From Bacillota bacterium (GTDB lineage Bacteria > Bacillota > Clostridia > Acetivibrionales > DSM-1351), in NCBI GenBank assembly GCA_023443515.1, contig JAEZUC010000001.1, positions 1 to 6,940 on the forward strand: 6,940 nt of DNA, in the 5' to 3' direction. The position numbers and the translations under genes were made by a program. The notes beneath the pieces are model-generated. The model was not told the DNA's origin. It did no database searches and saw only the letters and a program-made list of their open reading frames with translations. How positions within the stretch are numbered: position 1 is the stretch's first letter; every line of letters begins with the position of its first letter. Of the stretch, positions 1 through 6,940 are shown piece by piece.

Positions 1-834
1 ATCCAAATACCCATGTTCAGTCCGAAAGCCATACTCTTCCTTCAGGTTGTTTATCCCCCTCTGCATATCTGCAACCCACATTACATCCAAATCCCCGGTT
101 TTAAATGCATTTTCCAATTGTTTGATGGATGCCGTGTTGGATTTGATACAATTAAACAAATACAGCCTTATAAATGCAGCAGTCATACATTCACTGTATA
201 GTGATTTTTTTGTGATTGAATCAGTTTCCACAAACAGCTTTGAATCCATGTAATTATCTATTTGCTTGAAATCCTTGTGTCTGTTTGCGATGTAATTCAT
301 TACAGATGCCCAGTTCAGAGCGAATATTTGCGTAGACCCGTTCAAATGAAAATGATTTTCAGCCATCCCTTTTTTCAGAATATTGTGAAGTCTCTTGTTG
401 TCTGTTTTAATTATAGGACTCCATGCAAAGAATTCGGTTCTTTGACAAAACAGTGTATCAATCTTTGCAAGATAGGCACAAGTAAACAGGTCTTGTCCAA
501 GCTTAAAGGAAATATCTCTCCATCTGAGAATCTGTTCATATATACATTGGGGTTCGCTTTCATCATATGTAAGGAATTTTTCTGCCACATCAGCAACGAA
601 ACCAAAAACTCCATAATCCTTGCTGAGCTTGGCATTGAGGTATTCATAAATATTCTCTGTTTCATTAATGGTATAGTGGGGAAAAACACTTGCAGAGTAT
701 TCACAAAATACCTTTTTAGATATTTTAGAATAACTGTTTTTTTGCTGTGGTTTTCCGTTTACTATGTCATTGAGAAAATAGGAATTAGGTATCCTTTTAA
801 ATAATACATCCAAGCAACCTCTTTCTATATCCAT
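1..834 (-). CDS. rdrB: RADAR adenosine deaminase RdrB, N-terminal 278 residues (3' end beyond left edge)
   Basis: Seen: the minus frame from ATG at 834 has no stop through base 1, giving 278 codons beginning MDIERGCLDVLF and ending in RTEHGYLD. Residues 159-167 read ENHFHLNGS, with H161 encoded at 352-354 and H163 at 346-348. Family knowledge: HxH followed by a Gly is the first metal-binding motif of the adenosine/AMP deaminase fold. In ordinary adenosine deaminases it sits near the N-terminus; here about 160 mostly helical residues precede it, as expected for the divergent RdrB deaminase, which forms large hollow shells and converts adenosine to inosine in RNA and/or nucleotide pools. The gene starts 21 nt after the rdrA stop, behind a GGAGG, so the two are co-transcribed and probably translationally coupled. 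The remaining active-site His, Glu and Asp residues would lie off the window, so catalytic intactness cannot be judged. The rdrB call rests on this motif plus the rdrA neighbour; a different amidohydrolase-like defence effector is the main alternative. Confidence 0.85.
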   Translation of the reverse strand, partial: MDIERGCLDVLFKRIPNSYFLNDIVNGKPQQKNSYSKISKKVFCEYSASVFPHYTINETENIYEYLNAKLSKDYGVFGFVADVAEKFLTYDESEPQCIYEQILRWRDISFKLGQDLFTCAYLAKIDTLFCQRTEFFAWSPIIKTDNKRLHNILKKGMAENHFHLNGSTQIFALNWASVMNYIANRHKDFKQIDNYMDSKLFVETDSITKKSLYSECMTAAFIRLYLFNCIKSNTASIKQLENAFKTGDLDVMWVADMQRGINNLKEEYGFRTEHGYLD

Positions 835-845
835 AAAAGCAACAT

Positions 846-850
846 CCTCC
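846..850 (-). promoter_or_regulatory. Shine-Dalgarno site of rdrB
   Basis: The minus strand reads GGAGG here, 11 nt before the rdrB ATG at 834 and 5 nt after the rdrA TAA. It lies wholly in the 21-nt gap, so ribosomes finishing rdrA stop almost on top of it, which favours coupled translation. The spacing is slightly longer than usual. An ATG directly abutting the GGAGG at 845 is out of frame and closes after six codons, so 834 is the better start. Confidence 0.8.
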
Positions 851-855
851 GTGTA

Positions 856-3756
856 TTACTGCTCTTTGTTTAGGGATTCAATTATATCCTTCATTTTATT
901 TGCAACGGACATGTATCTTTTTCGTAATTCAATTATAAATGCTAATCTTTGGTTGTAATCAGCTAATTTATCGGCGTACACACAAGATGTATATATATTC
1001 TTGATTTCATCGATAATCTCTTGACTGAACTCCAGAATATTGGTAGTACGATAATATGCAACTACTTTGGCTAAAACAATAGTCTCCTTCTTAATCTTAT
1101 TTAACTTTGCTTTTTTCATATCCAGGATAATCTGCAAACTACCATTGGTTTCTACTGAGTTTATTCGTTCATCTATCTCCGAAAAATATATAATGGTATC
1201 GAATATATTCTCTTCGTCTGAAAGGACTGGTTTCAAAACTGATTTACTGGTATCTTTGTCTTGCTTATCATTTTCTGTTTCACTCACATCTTCTGATTTC
1301 TTAGTTTCATTAGTATCGCCCTCATCCTCACTTTCCGGTTCATTCTGTATATCATCGATTTTTGTGATTCTGTTCTCATAACTCTTTACAAAAGCTCCTT
1401 TTAATTCGGCTTCCAGTTCTTTGTCAGTAAACAGTTCAATATAAGATACTTCATTTTTTCTCGTCTTTGTTTCAGCTAACTTTACATAACTATTTTCTCC
1501 CAAAGCATTTTCTATTACGTCAATAAAATTCGCGATATATGCCTCATCTGTTTCAGCTTTTTCTTTCAAGTTCCTTTTTTCAATTAAACAATTAAGAACA
1601 TACTCATTGAGCTCCATGTTTATAACTATTTTTCGCAGGATATCCAGGTTTGCACCACTTTTTAATGTACTAAAATATTCTTGGCAAGAACAACCGATAG
1701 TGTTTAAGCCACTTCTGTCTTCTAGAAAATCTAAATTCAAAAATGTTATAAATAAATTATCTATACTAAACTCAGCGTTTTTACGTCCCCAATAATTGTC
1801 CGCAATTAAGTTATTTTTATATAATACCTGTTCATATAAACTTTTTTCATATATTTTAAAAGCATTTTCATATTTTTGAATGTATTTCAATTTATATGCT
1901 AAACTCTTGTCAACCTGAGGAAACTTTGCCAATATGGATATAATCACTAATTGTTTTTCTTCCCCATTCAATTTGCTTTCTTGTGAAAAATATCCCTTTT
2001 CCGGGTAGACCGCACCAAGAAATTTATCTACATGGAATAAAAATCTTGCCCTGTCACCTCTTAATGCATTTGTAACCCTGCTACCCCACAGACTGTCCCC
2101 CACAAACCTGTAAATATTGTTAGGGCAGAGCTTGCTTTCTTCTGTCTCATTAAGGCAAATCTTGTGCATTGTCAATGTATAAACGGTCTTAATAGCAAAA
2201 ACCACATTAATGGTCTGGGTGTTTATATATCTTGTTGAAAGGATATACAATATATCAAAAACGTCTCCCAGAGAATAGCTCATGTGATTTGTATTTTGCT
2301 TTGAATACTTGGTTCTCAAATCAGTCAAGGTAATGTCTAGTTGGTTAACATTATTTTTGGGGTCTACAGTATAAACTTGGGTGTTTTCAATAACATCCAT
2401 TAGCTTGACACAAAGTAACCTGTGCTTTTCAAAGTCACTTACCGAAAGCAGCTCATTTATTATTTTCATATTCCCATCATCCAGATTATCAGGCATCCAG
2501 GTATGAAGAAAATAGTCTTCAAAAAGCAGTATATTTCTTAGCTGTGTTTCTCTTTTTGACTCTCCCTCTTTTATATCCTCCATTTTCCCTAAGACGGATA
2601 AAAGATTCACTACACCTCTCAGGGTATTTGGTATTAACCTGTGAACCCCATTTTCTGGTTTGATAAAAACCAACTCTGTCTTATCATATATGTATCCAAG
2701 AATTCTTTCTTCAATTCCTTCACGGTTTTCTTTTTTTAGAATATTATCTTTTGACACTCTTTCATGGTAAATAAGTTCTACAGCATCATTGCCACTTTGT
2801 GATATGGCACGGATTTCCGGAAGTGATATTTTCCTGCCGTCAGGAATAAGCTTCTCAACATACTTTGCAGCCATATTAATAAACTCATTATCCGAAAGCG
2901 GGTTCTGCCTGTTCATTAGTGTGGAAAACTGCTTTCTGAATTCCATCTCAGCACACTTTTTCAGTTGGTCTATGTTAATAGCCATGATGATTAGTACATT
3001 TGGCAAAACCAGATATTTTCTGATCTGTTCAGTAATTTTGTAAGCATACTTAATATTTATATCAAGGTCATCAATAGGTATTATGAGAAAACTTTTACAG
3101 TTTCCCTCAGTCATTATATTAAGGTATGATTTAATAAGTTTTTGGAGTATTTTATGTAAATTCGTACTATCCCCAATTTGAGCTATCTTCTGAATACTAC
3201 CTTCATAGTCATATTCAAGTTCTTCCAGCTTTTTAGGATTTCTAATAAGGCAGAGGCTTTCATATGCTTTCTGAAAAAGTTCATTAATTTCATTCTTTTT
3301 ATCACGTGAAATGCAGGTAGTATCTTTTTTATATTTTTCAGAAAAGTTATTATACATTCTCGCAATTACAACCTCAAGAATGTTGTGCATATCTTCAAAG
3401 GTTGATGGGTCAACTGTTTCAAGAGAAACAAAGTTATATTTTTTTGTATTTATCTTAAACGCATCTATTTTAGACACATTTTCCAGATAATGTGTGAAAG
3501 ATAACATGGCGCTACTCTTTCCCTGTCCACGTTCTCCCGTAAAAGCAATTATGTTATTCAGATAGTTGCCTTGAGAATTATCATCATTTATATTATCAGT
3601 GGCAGTAACTATTTCCTCAACTCTGGTTGCCGCCTGTATGTACGCATCTCCGAATATATCACCTGCAAATGCATTGGAATTACCTTCGCTTGGGATTTCA
3701 CGAATTTTGATTTTAAATTCATTCCCCTTTTCAACCTCTATCGTTTTTGGTGTCAT
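856..3756 (-). CDS. rdrA: RADAR ATPase RdrA, KAP/AAA-like P-loop NTPase (966 aa)
   Basis: Seen: residues 73-82 read TGERGQGKSS, a Walker A P-loop with K80 (bases 3511-3540). Residues 223-232 read FLIIPIDDLD, a hydrophobic strand ending in Walker B acids D229, D230 and D232 (3061-3090). Residues 256-264, IIMAINIDQ, form a following strand with a sensor-like Asn. Residues about 298-314 (KYVEKLIPDGRKISLPEI) resemble the post-ATPase segment of KAP-type NTPases. The rest is a long helical body, an acidic linker at 805-839 and a C-terminal helical segment. No signal peptide or membrane segment is evident, so the protein should be cytoplasmic. Family knowledge: RdrA oligomerises into rings that dock on the RdrB shell and is needed for defence. 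Start: ATG 3756 has AAAGGAG eight nt upstream; a longer reading from TTG at 3786 would place that site inside the gene. Large size, ATPase type and position immediately before an HxH adenosine deaminase make RdrA the best call; a generic KAP-family NTPase is the fallback. Confidence 0.88.
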   Translation of the reverse strand: MTPKTIEVEKGNEFKIKIREIPSEGNSNAFAGDIFGDAYIQAATRVEEIVTATDNINDDNSQGNYLNNIIAFTGERGQGKSSAMLSFTHYLENVSKIDAFKINTKKYNFVSLETVDPSTFEDMHNILEVVIARMYNNFSEKYKKDTTCISRDKKNEINELFQKAYESLCLIRNPKKLEELEYDYEGSIQKIAQIGDSTNLHKILQKLIKSYLNIMTEGNCKSFLIIPIDDLDINIKYAYKITEQIRKYLVLPNVLIIMAINIDQLKKCAEMEFRKQFSTLMNRQNPLSDNEFINMAAKYVEKLIPDGRKISLPEIRAISQSGNDAVELIYHERVSKDNILKKENREGIEERILGYIYDKTELVFIKPENGVHRLIPNTLRGVVNLLSVLGKMEDIKEGESKRETQLRNILLFEDYFLHTWMPDNLDDGNMKIINELLSVSDFEKHRLLCVKLMDVIENTQVYTVDPKNNVNQLDITLTDLRTKYSKQNTNHMSYSLGDVFDILYILSTRYINTQTINVVFAIKTVYTLTMHKICLNETEESKLCPNNIYRFVGDSLWGSRVTNALRGDRARFLFHVDKFLGAVYPEKGYFSQESKLNGEEKQLVIISILAKFPQVDKSLAYKLKYIQKYENAFKIYEKSLYEQVLYKNNLIADNYWGRKNAEFSIDNLFITFLNLDFLEDRSGLNTIGCSCQEYFSTLKSGANLDILRKIVINMELNEYVLNCLIEKRNLKEKAETDEAYIANFIDVIENALGENSYVKLAETKTRKNEVSYIELFTDKELEAELKGAFVKSYENRITKIDDIQNEPESEDEGDTNETKKSEDVSETENDKQDKDTSKSVLKPVLSDEENIFDTIIYFSEIDERINSVETNGSLQIILDMKKAKLNKIKKETIVLAKVVAYYRTTNILEFSQEIIDEIKNIYTSCVYADKLADYNQRLAFIIELRKRYMSVANKMKDIIESLNKEQ

Positions 3757-3764
3757 TATAAATT

Positions 3765-3771
3765 CTCCTTT
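3765..3771 (-). promoter_or_regulatory. Shine-Dalgarno site of rdrA, fixes start at 3756
   Basis: The minus strand reads AAAGGAG with an 8-nt spacer to ATG at 3756, a near-ideal ribosome binding site for a low-GC Gram-positive. This favours the 966-residue protein over the ten-residue-longer version from TTG 3786, whose only upstream GGAG is just two or three nt away. Confidence 0.85.
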
Positions 3772-3814
3772 AGAATATTTACACAATTCTCCAATTAATA
3801 CACATTTGACTATA

Positions 3815-3865
3815 AATATTTTATCATGTTATTGTTATTTTTTTAATAAATTTGGAATATTTTAT
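3815..3865. repeat. Pair of 10-bp direct repeats in the rdrA upstream region
   Basis: The ten bases AATATTTTAT occur at 3815-3824 and again at 3856-3865 (ATAAAATATT on the minus strand), 41 bp start to start, close to four helical turns. The downstream copy overlaps the candidate -10 element. The match is exact, but its composition is all A and T in an A/T-rich spacer, so it may be coincidental. A binding site for a regulator of rdrAB is possible. Confidence 0.3.
3818..3846 (-). promoter_or_regulatory. Candidate sigma-A type promoter of the rdrAB operon
   Basis: On the minus strand TTAAAA (3846-3841) is followed after 17 bp by TAAAAT (3823-3818). These match TTGACA at 4 of 6 and TATAAT at 5 of 6 positions. 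Transcription would start near 3811, giving a leader of about 55 nt before the rdrA ATG. The position is right, since it lies between the upstream gene's terminator and rdrA. The region is so AT-rich that such matches arise by chance, and a second -10-like TATAAA lies further upstream near 3862-3867. Confidence 0.3.
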
Positions 3866-3878
3866 ACTAACCATGAAT

Positions 3879-3917
3879 AAAAAAAACCTCCCACCGCATT
3901 TTTTCTGCGATAGGAGG
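3879..3917 (-). terminator. Strong rho-independent terminator after the ABC permease gene
   Basis: In minus-strand RNA, CCUCCUAUCGCA (3917-3906) pairs along its full 12 bp with UGCGGUGGGAGG (3898-3887), with two G-U pairs and no mismatches. The loop is the 7-nt GAAAAAA, and eight U residues follow (3886-3879). The hairpin starts 19 nt after the permease TAA at 3937-3939. It should stop transcripts from the permease before they enter rdrA, making the defence operon an independent transcription unit. Confidence 0.93.
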
Positions 3918-3936
3918 CACATTTTTGGTTTTTTCC

Positions 3937-6900
3937 TTATTCCACCGACTTCAGTGATTCTATCATGTCGATTGTCTGCAATTTGAAATAAGTCACTATT
4001 TGCATTACCACAGAGAATATCACCGTGAGTAACGCTGCCAGTAAAAAGCTAAGCCATTTTATTTTCTTGAACAACACCATTGAGTTTTCCCCGATTACCT
4101 CAATTACCAAACCGTGTATATAAATTCCCAATATCAGTCCCACCAAAATGCTTATTAGTGTAAGTATAAAGGCTTCACGGTAAATATACCCGTTTGTTTC
4201 TTCGTCGGTAAAACCCAGTACTTTTAGTGTTGCAATTTCTCGTGTTCGCTCGCTGATGTTTATGGATGTCAGATTATAAAGTACGATAATTGCTAAAAGT
4301 GAGGCAACTACCACAAGCAACAAAATTATACTGTTCAGGCTTTCGTTACTGTCAAGAACCTTTTTTATCAAGTCCCCGTTAAACACCACATTCAAAACCA
4401 GCCCGCTGTCAATAAGCCTTTCTGCAAAAGCCTTTTGGTCTGATGCATTATTTGACACTATGGCATTATAAGACGTAGCTTTGCCGAAAACCTTATTGTA
4501 CATTTGATTGTTCATATAAATATAATCGGCTGTATAGTTTTCTGCAACACTACTAACGGTCAACTTATAAGAATTATTTTCAGCATCTTTCACGGTAATG
4601 GTATCGCCTTTTCCGGCATTATATACATCAGACAGCTTTTTTGTAATAATGACCCCGCTGTCATTGAGGGGTAACTGTTTTGTGTCAGAAGGAGTTTTCA
4701 GATTAAAATATTTATAGAAAATGTCCTCATTAGCAGGTACTATTAAAAAAGCATCGTAGGTTTTATTCTTTGTTTCACATTTTAATGCAGTCTGTTTAAG
4801 TAAAAGTGGCTCTTTAATTTGCTCCTTTGTTAAGAGCTTTTCCAAGTCACCTTGTATGTTTTTTATTTCATCCTTTAAAATAAACATATTATCATAACGG
4901 AAAATTTCACTATACTGTTTTTCCGCAACGCCATTCATGCTATCCCTCAGACCAAAGCCCACAAGTAGTAGAGCCGTACATCCTGCTACCCCCACAATGG
5001 TCATAAAGGCTCTCTTTTTGTACCTGAACATATTCCTCAAAGTTACCTTCCATGTGAAGGACAAGCGACTCCATAGAGGTTTGATTCTTTCCAGGATAAT
5101 TGTTTTACCATTTTTAGGGGGAGCCGGGCGCATTAATGCCGATGGCTTCTGCTTAAGCTCTTTGTTGCATGACATAACCGTTACTATGCTCATAAGGGCA
5201 AAGGTAATAAGTAAAATCACCGAAAATGTTGCCATGCTGTATTTAACAACAAGTGGCGGCAAATTAAACCGGAAAGTCGAATAAATCAACGGAGGAATAA
5301 CCCCGCAGCCTGTGAAAAACCCTACAACAGCTCCCAATCCTGAAGCAGACAGTACGTAGAACAGGTATGTTGATATTATACTGCTGTCTTTGTACCCCAG
5401 TGAGGCTAACGTACCCAACTCACTTCTTTCTTCTTCTATCATCCTGACCATTGAATTTGATGCCATCAGCATTACAATAAGTATAAAAAAGAATGGAAAA
5501 AGTGCTGCTACCGAAGTAACCACGTCGATACCCGATTTCAATTCACTGTAACCCACGGCTGCCTCTCTGCCGAATATATGCCATTTTGGCTTTTCAATAT
5601 CAGAAACATCTTTTTGTGCATCTTTTATCTTCGCCTGTGCATCTGTTATTTCTTTATTAAATTTCTCAAGATTTTTATTGTACTCAGCATACCCGTCCGT
5701 CAACTTCTTTTCATTCTCAGTTAACTCTTTTTTACCCTGTTCTATTTTTCTTTTTGCTGTAGCAATTTCGCTGTTAAAGGTTTTGATACCCTTTTCCAAC
5801 TTTGCTTCCTGGGTGGTTAATGTAGTTATTGATTCCTTCAGCTTTATCAAACCTTTTTGCATTTCGGAATATTGATTTATAGTGTCATTGAGCTTTATAT
5901 ATTCCTGACTTTCGACGGGAAGCTGGCTTAGCTGTGCTTTCATACCACCAATGGCGGAATTCAGCTCATTGATTTTAGTGTCTATTTCTTCTTTTTTTAT
6001 TTGATTCTTTTTTAGTGCATTATTTATATCCTTCCAGCCGGCAGATATTTTTTCTTTTGCCGAAGCAAACTCTGCATTTTGCTTTTCGGTACTTTTTTTC
6101 AGTTTTGCCTCGTTAGCAATAAGTTCGGATTTTCCTTTTTCCAGTTTCCCGGAATTTTCATCAAGGGTAGCTTTTGCATCCGCCAGCTTCTTTTCTCCCT
6201 TTTCCTTTTCGTCATTCAATTTTGTTTCATTTTTCCTTATTTCACTGTCAGCTTTGGTATAAATCTCCTGATACCTTGCGTTTTCTCTGTCTGACTTTAT
6301 TTTCAGAAGTTCGGCTTTCAGCTTTGAAACTTCGTTATCATACTCTTTGGAATATGCTGATGTTTTCTCTGCACCTGTAGCTATAAGGTATATTTCCGTA
6401 TATGCATCTAAAATAAAATTATCCTTGTTTATAAAAATAAATGATGACAGCTTTCCGTCGCCTATAGTGGTGTTCCCGTAATCTTCTGCCAGATACAGCA
6501 CTGATTGTACTGTGCCTGTAACGGTATATTCATTGTTTTTCAGCTTTTTGTCGGTATCGCTTGTAATTTTTATTTTGTCCCCTGTTTTGTAGGTTTTACT
6601 GTCAGCAATACACTCGTCCTCTTTTTGTGGCATTCGACCGTCCACAAGCTCTAAGTTATTAACCCTGTCTTCTAATGCGTGAACCCTGATAGCTTTATCC
6701 GTATCCAAAACATCCAAAGAATAGCTTGGTATAACTGCATTTACATTTTTAAGTTTCTTAATTGAATTAACATCTTGGTCAGTTAAGCCCAATGTACTGA
6801 CTACTTTGAAGTCCAAAAGATTATTTTCTTTATAATATTTATCCGCTATGTCTGTAATATCAGGTGTAGTGGCTTGTATCCCGGCAAAAAAACCTACCCC

Positions 6901-6940
6901 TATCATAACTATAATAAAAAGAGATATATACCTTCCAAAG
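3937..6940 (-). CDS. FtsX-like ABC transporter permease with large coiled-coil extracellular domain (5' end beyond right edge)
   Basis: The frame is open to the right edge: eleven in-frame residues, FGRYISLFIIV, precede the Met at 6904-6906, so that Met is internal to the first membrane helix and the true start is outside. Exactly 1000 residues are visible. Numbering from that Met, an extracytoplasmic MacB/FtsX-type domain covers about 12-180, a Lys/Glu-rich coiled coil about 185-440, and membrane helices lie near 464-483, 511-535, 555-578, 632-652, 856-877, 911-932 and 951-972, with a second extracytoplasmic domain at about 655-850. Two coupling motifs, EERSELGTLASLGY (492-505) and ERTREIATLKVLGF (886-899), each follow a helix; they are the hallmark by which FtsX/LolC-family permeases contact their ATPase. 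The internal duplication indicates a two-module permease of the large Bacillota type. The partner ATPase is probably encoded just upstream, outside the window. Substrate is unknown; efflux, peptide resistance or envelope roles are all seen in this family. Confidence 0.93.
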   Translation of the reverse strand, partial: FGRYISLFIIVMIGVGFFAGIQATTPDITDIADKYYKENNLLDFKVVSTLGLTDQDVNSIKKLKNVNAVIPSYSLDVLDTDKAIRVHALEDRVNNLELVDGRMPQKEDECIADSKTYKTGDKIKITSDTDKKLKNNEYTVTGTVQSVLYLAEDYGNTTIGDGKLSSFIFINKDNFILDAYTEIYLIATGAEKTSAYSKEYDNEVSKLKAELLKIKSDRENARYQEIYTKADSEIRKNETKLNDEKEKGEKKLADAKATLDENSGKLEKGKSELIANEAKLKKSTEKQNAEFASAKEKISAGWKDINNALKKNQIKKEEIDTKINELNSAIGGMKAQLSQLPVESQEYIKLNDTINQYSEMQKGLIKLKESITTLTTQEAKLEKGIKTFNSEIATAKRKIEQGKKELTENEKKLTDGYAEYNKNLEKFNKEITDAQAKIKDAQKDVSDIEKPKWHIFGREAAVGYSELKSGIDVVTSVAALFPFFFILIVMLMASNSMVRMIEEERSELGTLASLGYKDSSIISTYLFYVLSASGLGAVVGFFTGCGVIPPLIYSTFRFNLPPLVVKYSMATFSVILLITFALMSIVTVMSCNKELKQKPSALMRPAPPKNGKTIILERIKPLWSRLSFTWKVTLRNMFRYKKRAFMTIVGVAGCTALLLVGFGLRDSMNGVAEKQYSEIFRYDNMFILKDEIKNIQGDLEKLLTKEQIKEPLLLKQTALKCETKNKTYDAFLIVPANEDIFYKYFNLKTPSDTKQLPLNDSGVIITKKLSDVYNAGKGDTITVKDAENNSYKLTVSSVAENYTADYIYMNNQMYNKVFGKATSYNAIVSNNASDQKAFAERLIDSGLVLNVVFNGDLIKKVLDSNESLNSIILLLVVVASLLAIIVLYNLTSINISERTREIATLKVLGFTDEETNGYIYREAFILTLISILVGLILGIYIHGLVIEVIGENSMVLFKKIKWLSFLLAALLTVIFSVVMQIVTYFKLQTIDMIESLKSVE

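Noticed and set aside
411..704. A 97-codon minus-strand frame
   Set aside because: It overlaps rdrB in another frame, has no domain, and is explained as a by-product of rdrB coding sequence.
262..804. A 180-codon open frame on the plus strand
   Set aside because: It lies antisense to rdrB, is Cys- and Phe-rich without recognisable motifs, and has no good ribosome site. The opposite frame has an SD site, operon context and the HFHLNGS motif.
825..845. Six-codon mini-frame (ATG at 845 to TAG at 825) overlapping the rdrB start
   Set aside because: Its ATG directly abuts GGAGG with no spacer, too close for initiation; chance overlap is likelier than a regulatory leader peptide.
1067..1381. Serine-rich plus-strand frame of 104 codons
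   Set aside because: It is the antisense reading of the acidic linker of RdrA; the Ser/Leu runs merely mirror Glu/Asp/Thr codons.
3757..3786. TTG at 3786 as the rdrA start, adding ten residues
   Set aside because: The added codons contain the AAAGGAG ribosome site itself, and the ATG at 3756 is correctly spaced from it.
3887..3930. Terminator hairpin also acting on plus-strand transcripts
   Set aside because: On the plus strand the stem is followed by CACA before a broken T run, its G-U pairs become C-A mismatches, and no plus-strand gene runs into it.
1..6940. CRISPR arrays, tRNA or rRNA genes, insertion sequences
   Set aside because: I saw no regularly spaced repeats, no cloverleaf-like segments, no transposase motifs and no terminal inverted repeats; nearly all of the window is taken up by the three coding regions.

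Overview
The window looks like a stretch of low-GC Bacillota chromosome, most likely a clostridial relative. The evidence is AT-rich coding DNA heavy in AAA, ATA, GAA and TTT codons, strong purine Shine-Dalgarno sites (AAAGGAG, GGAGG), a hairpin-plus-U-tract terminator, and a large coiled-coil FtsX-type ABC permease of a kind common in Clostridia. Genus is not determined. All three genes supported here read on the minus strand, so transcription runs from right to left.

Right part (3937-6940): the 3' portion of a large ABC transporter permease. Its true start lies beyond the right edge, because the frame stays open to the last base and already holds part of the first membrane helix. It ends at a TAA followed by a strong intrinsic terminator (3879-3917). 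Next is an AT-rich spacer of about 120 bp that probably carries the promoter of the downstream operon.

Left part (1-3756): a two-gene operon that I identify as a RADAR anti-phage defence system. rdrA (856-3756) encodes a 966-residue P-loop ATPase with clear Walker A and Walker B motifs. Its stop codon is 21 nt before the ATG of rdrB (834 down to base 1), which is open through the left edge and so is a 278-codon N-terminal fragment. The fragment carries a His-x-His-Leu-Asn-Gly-Ser motif at residues 161-167, the metal-binding signature of the adenosine deaminase fold. An ATPase of this size and type directly upstream of a divergent adenosine deaminase with a long N-terminal extension is the RADAR arrangement. 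In characterised systems RdrA and RdrB assemble into very large complexes that deaminate adenosine to inosine on phage infection. The catalytic residues beyond the HxH motif, and any accessory membrane gene, lie outside the window.

The permease and the RADAR operon are separated by the terminator and have no evident functional link. The junction may mark the edge of a defence insertion, which cannot be tested from this window alone.
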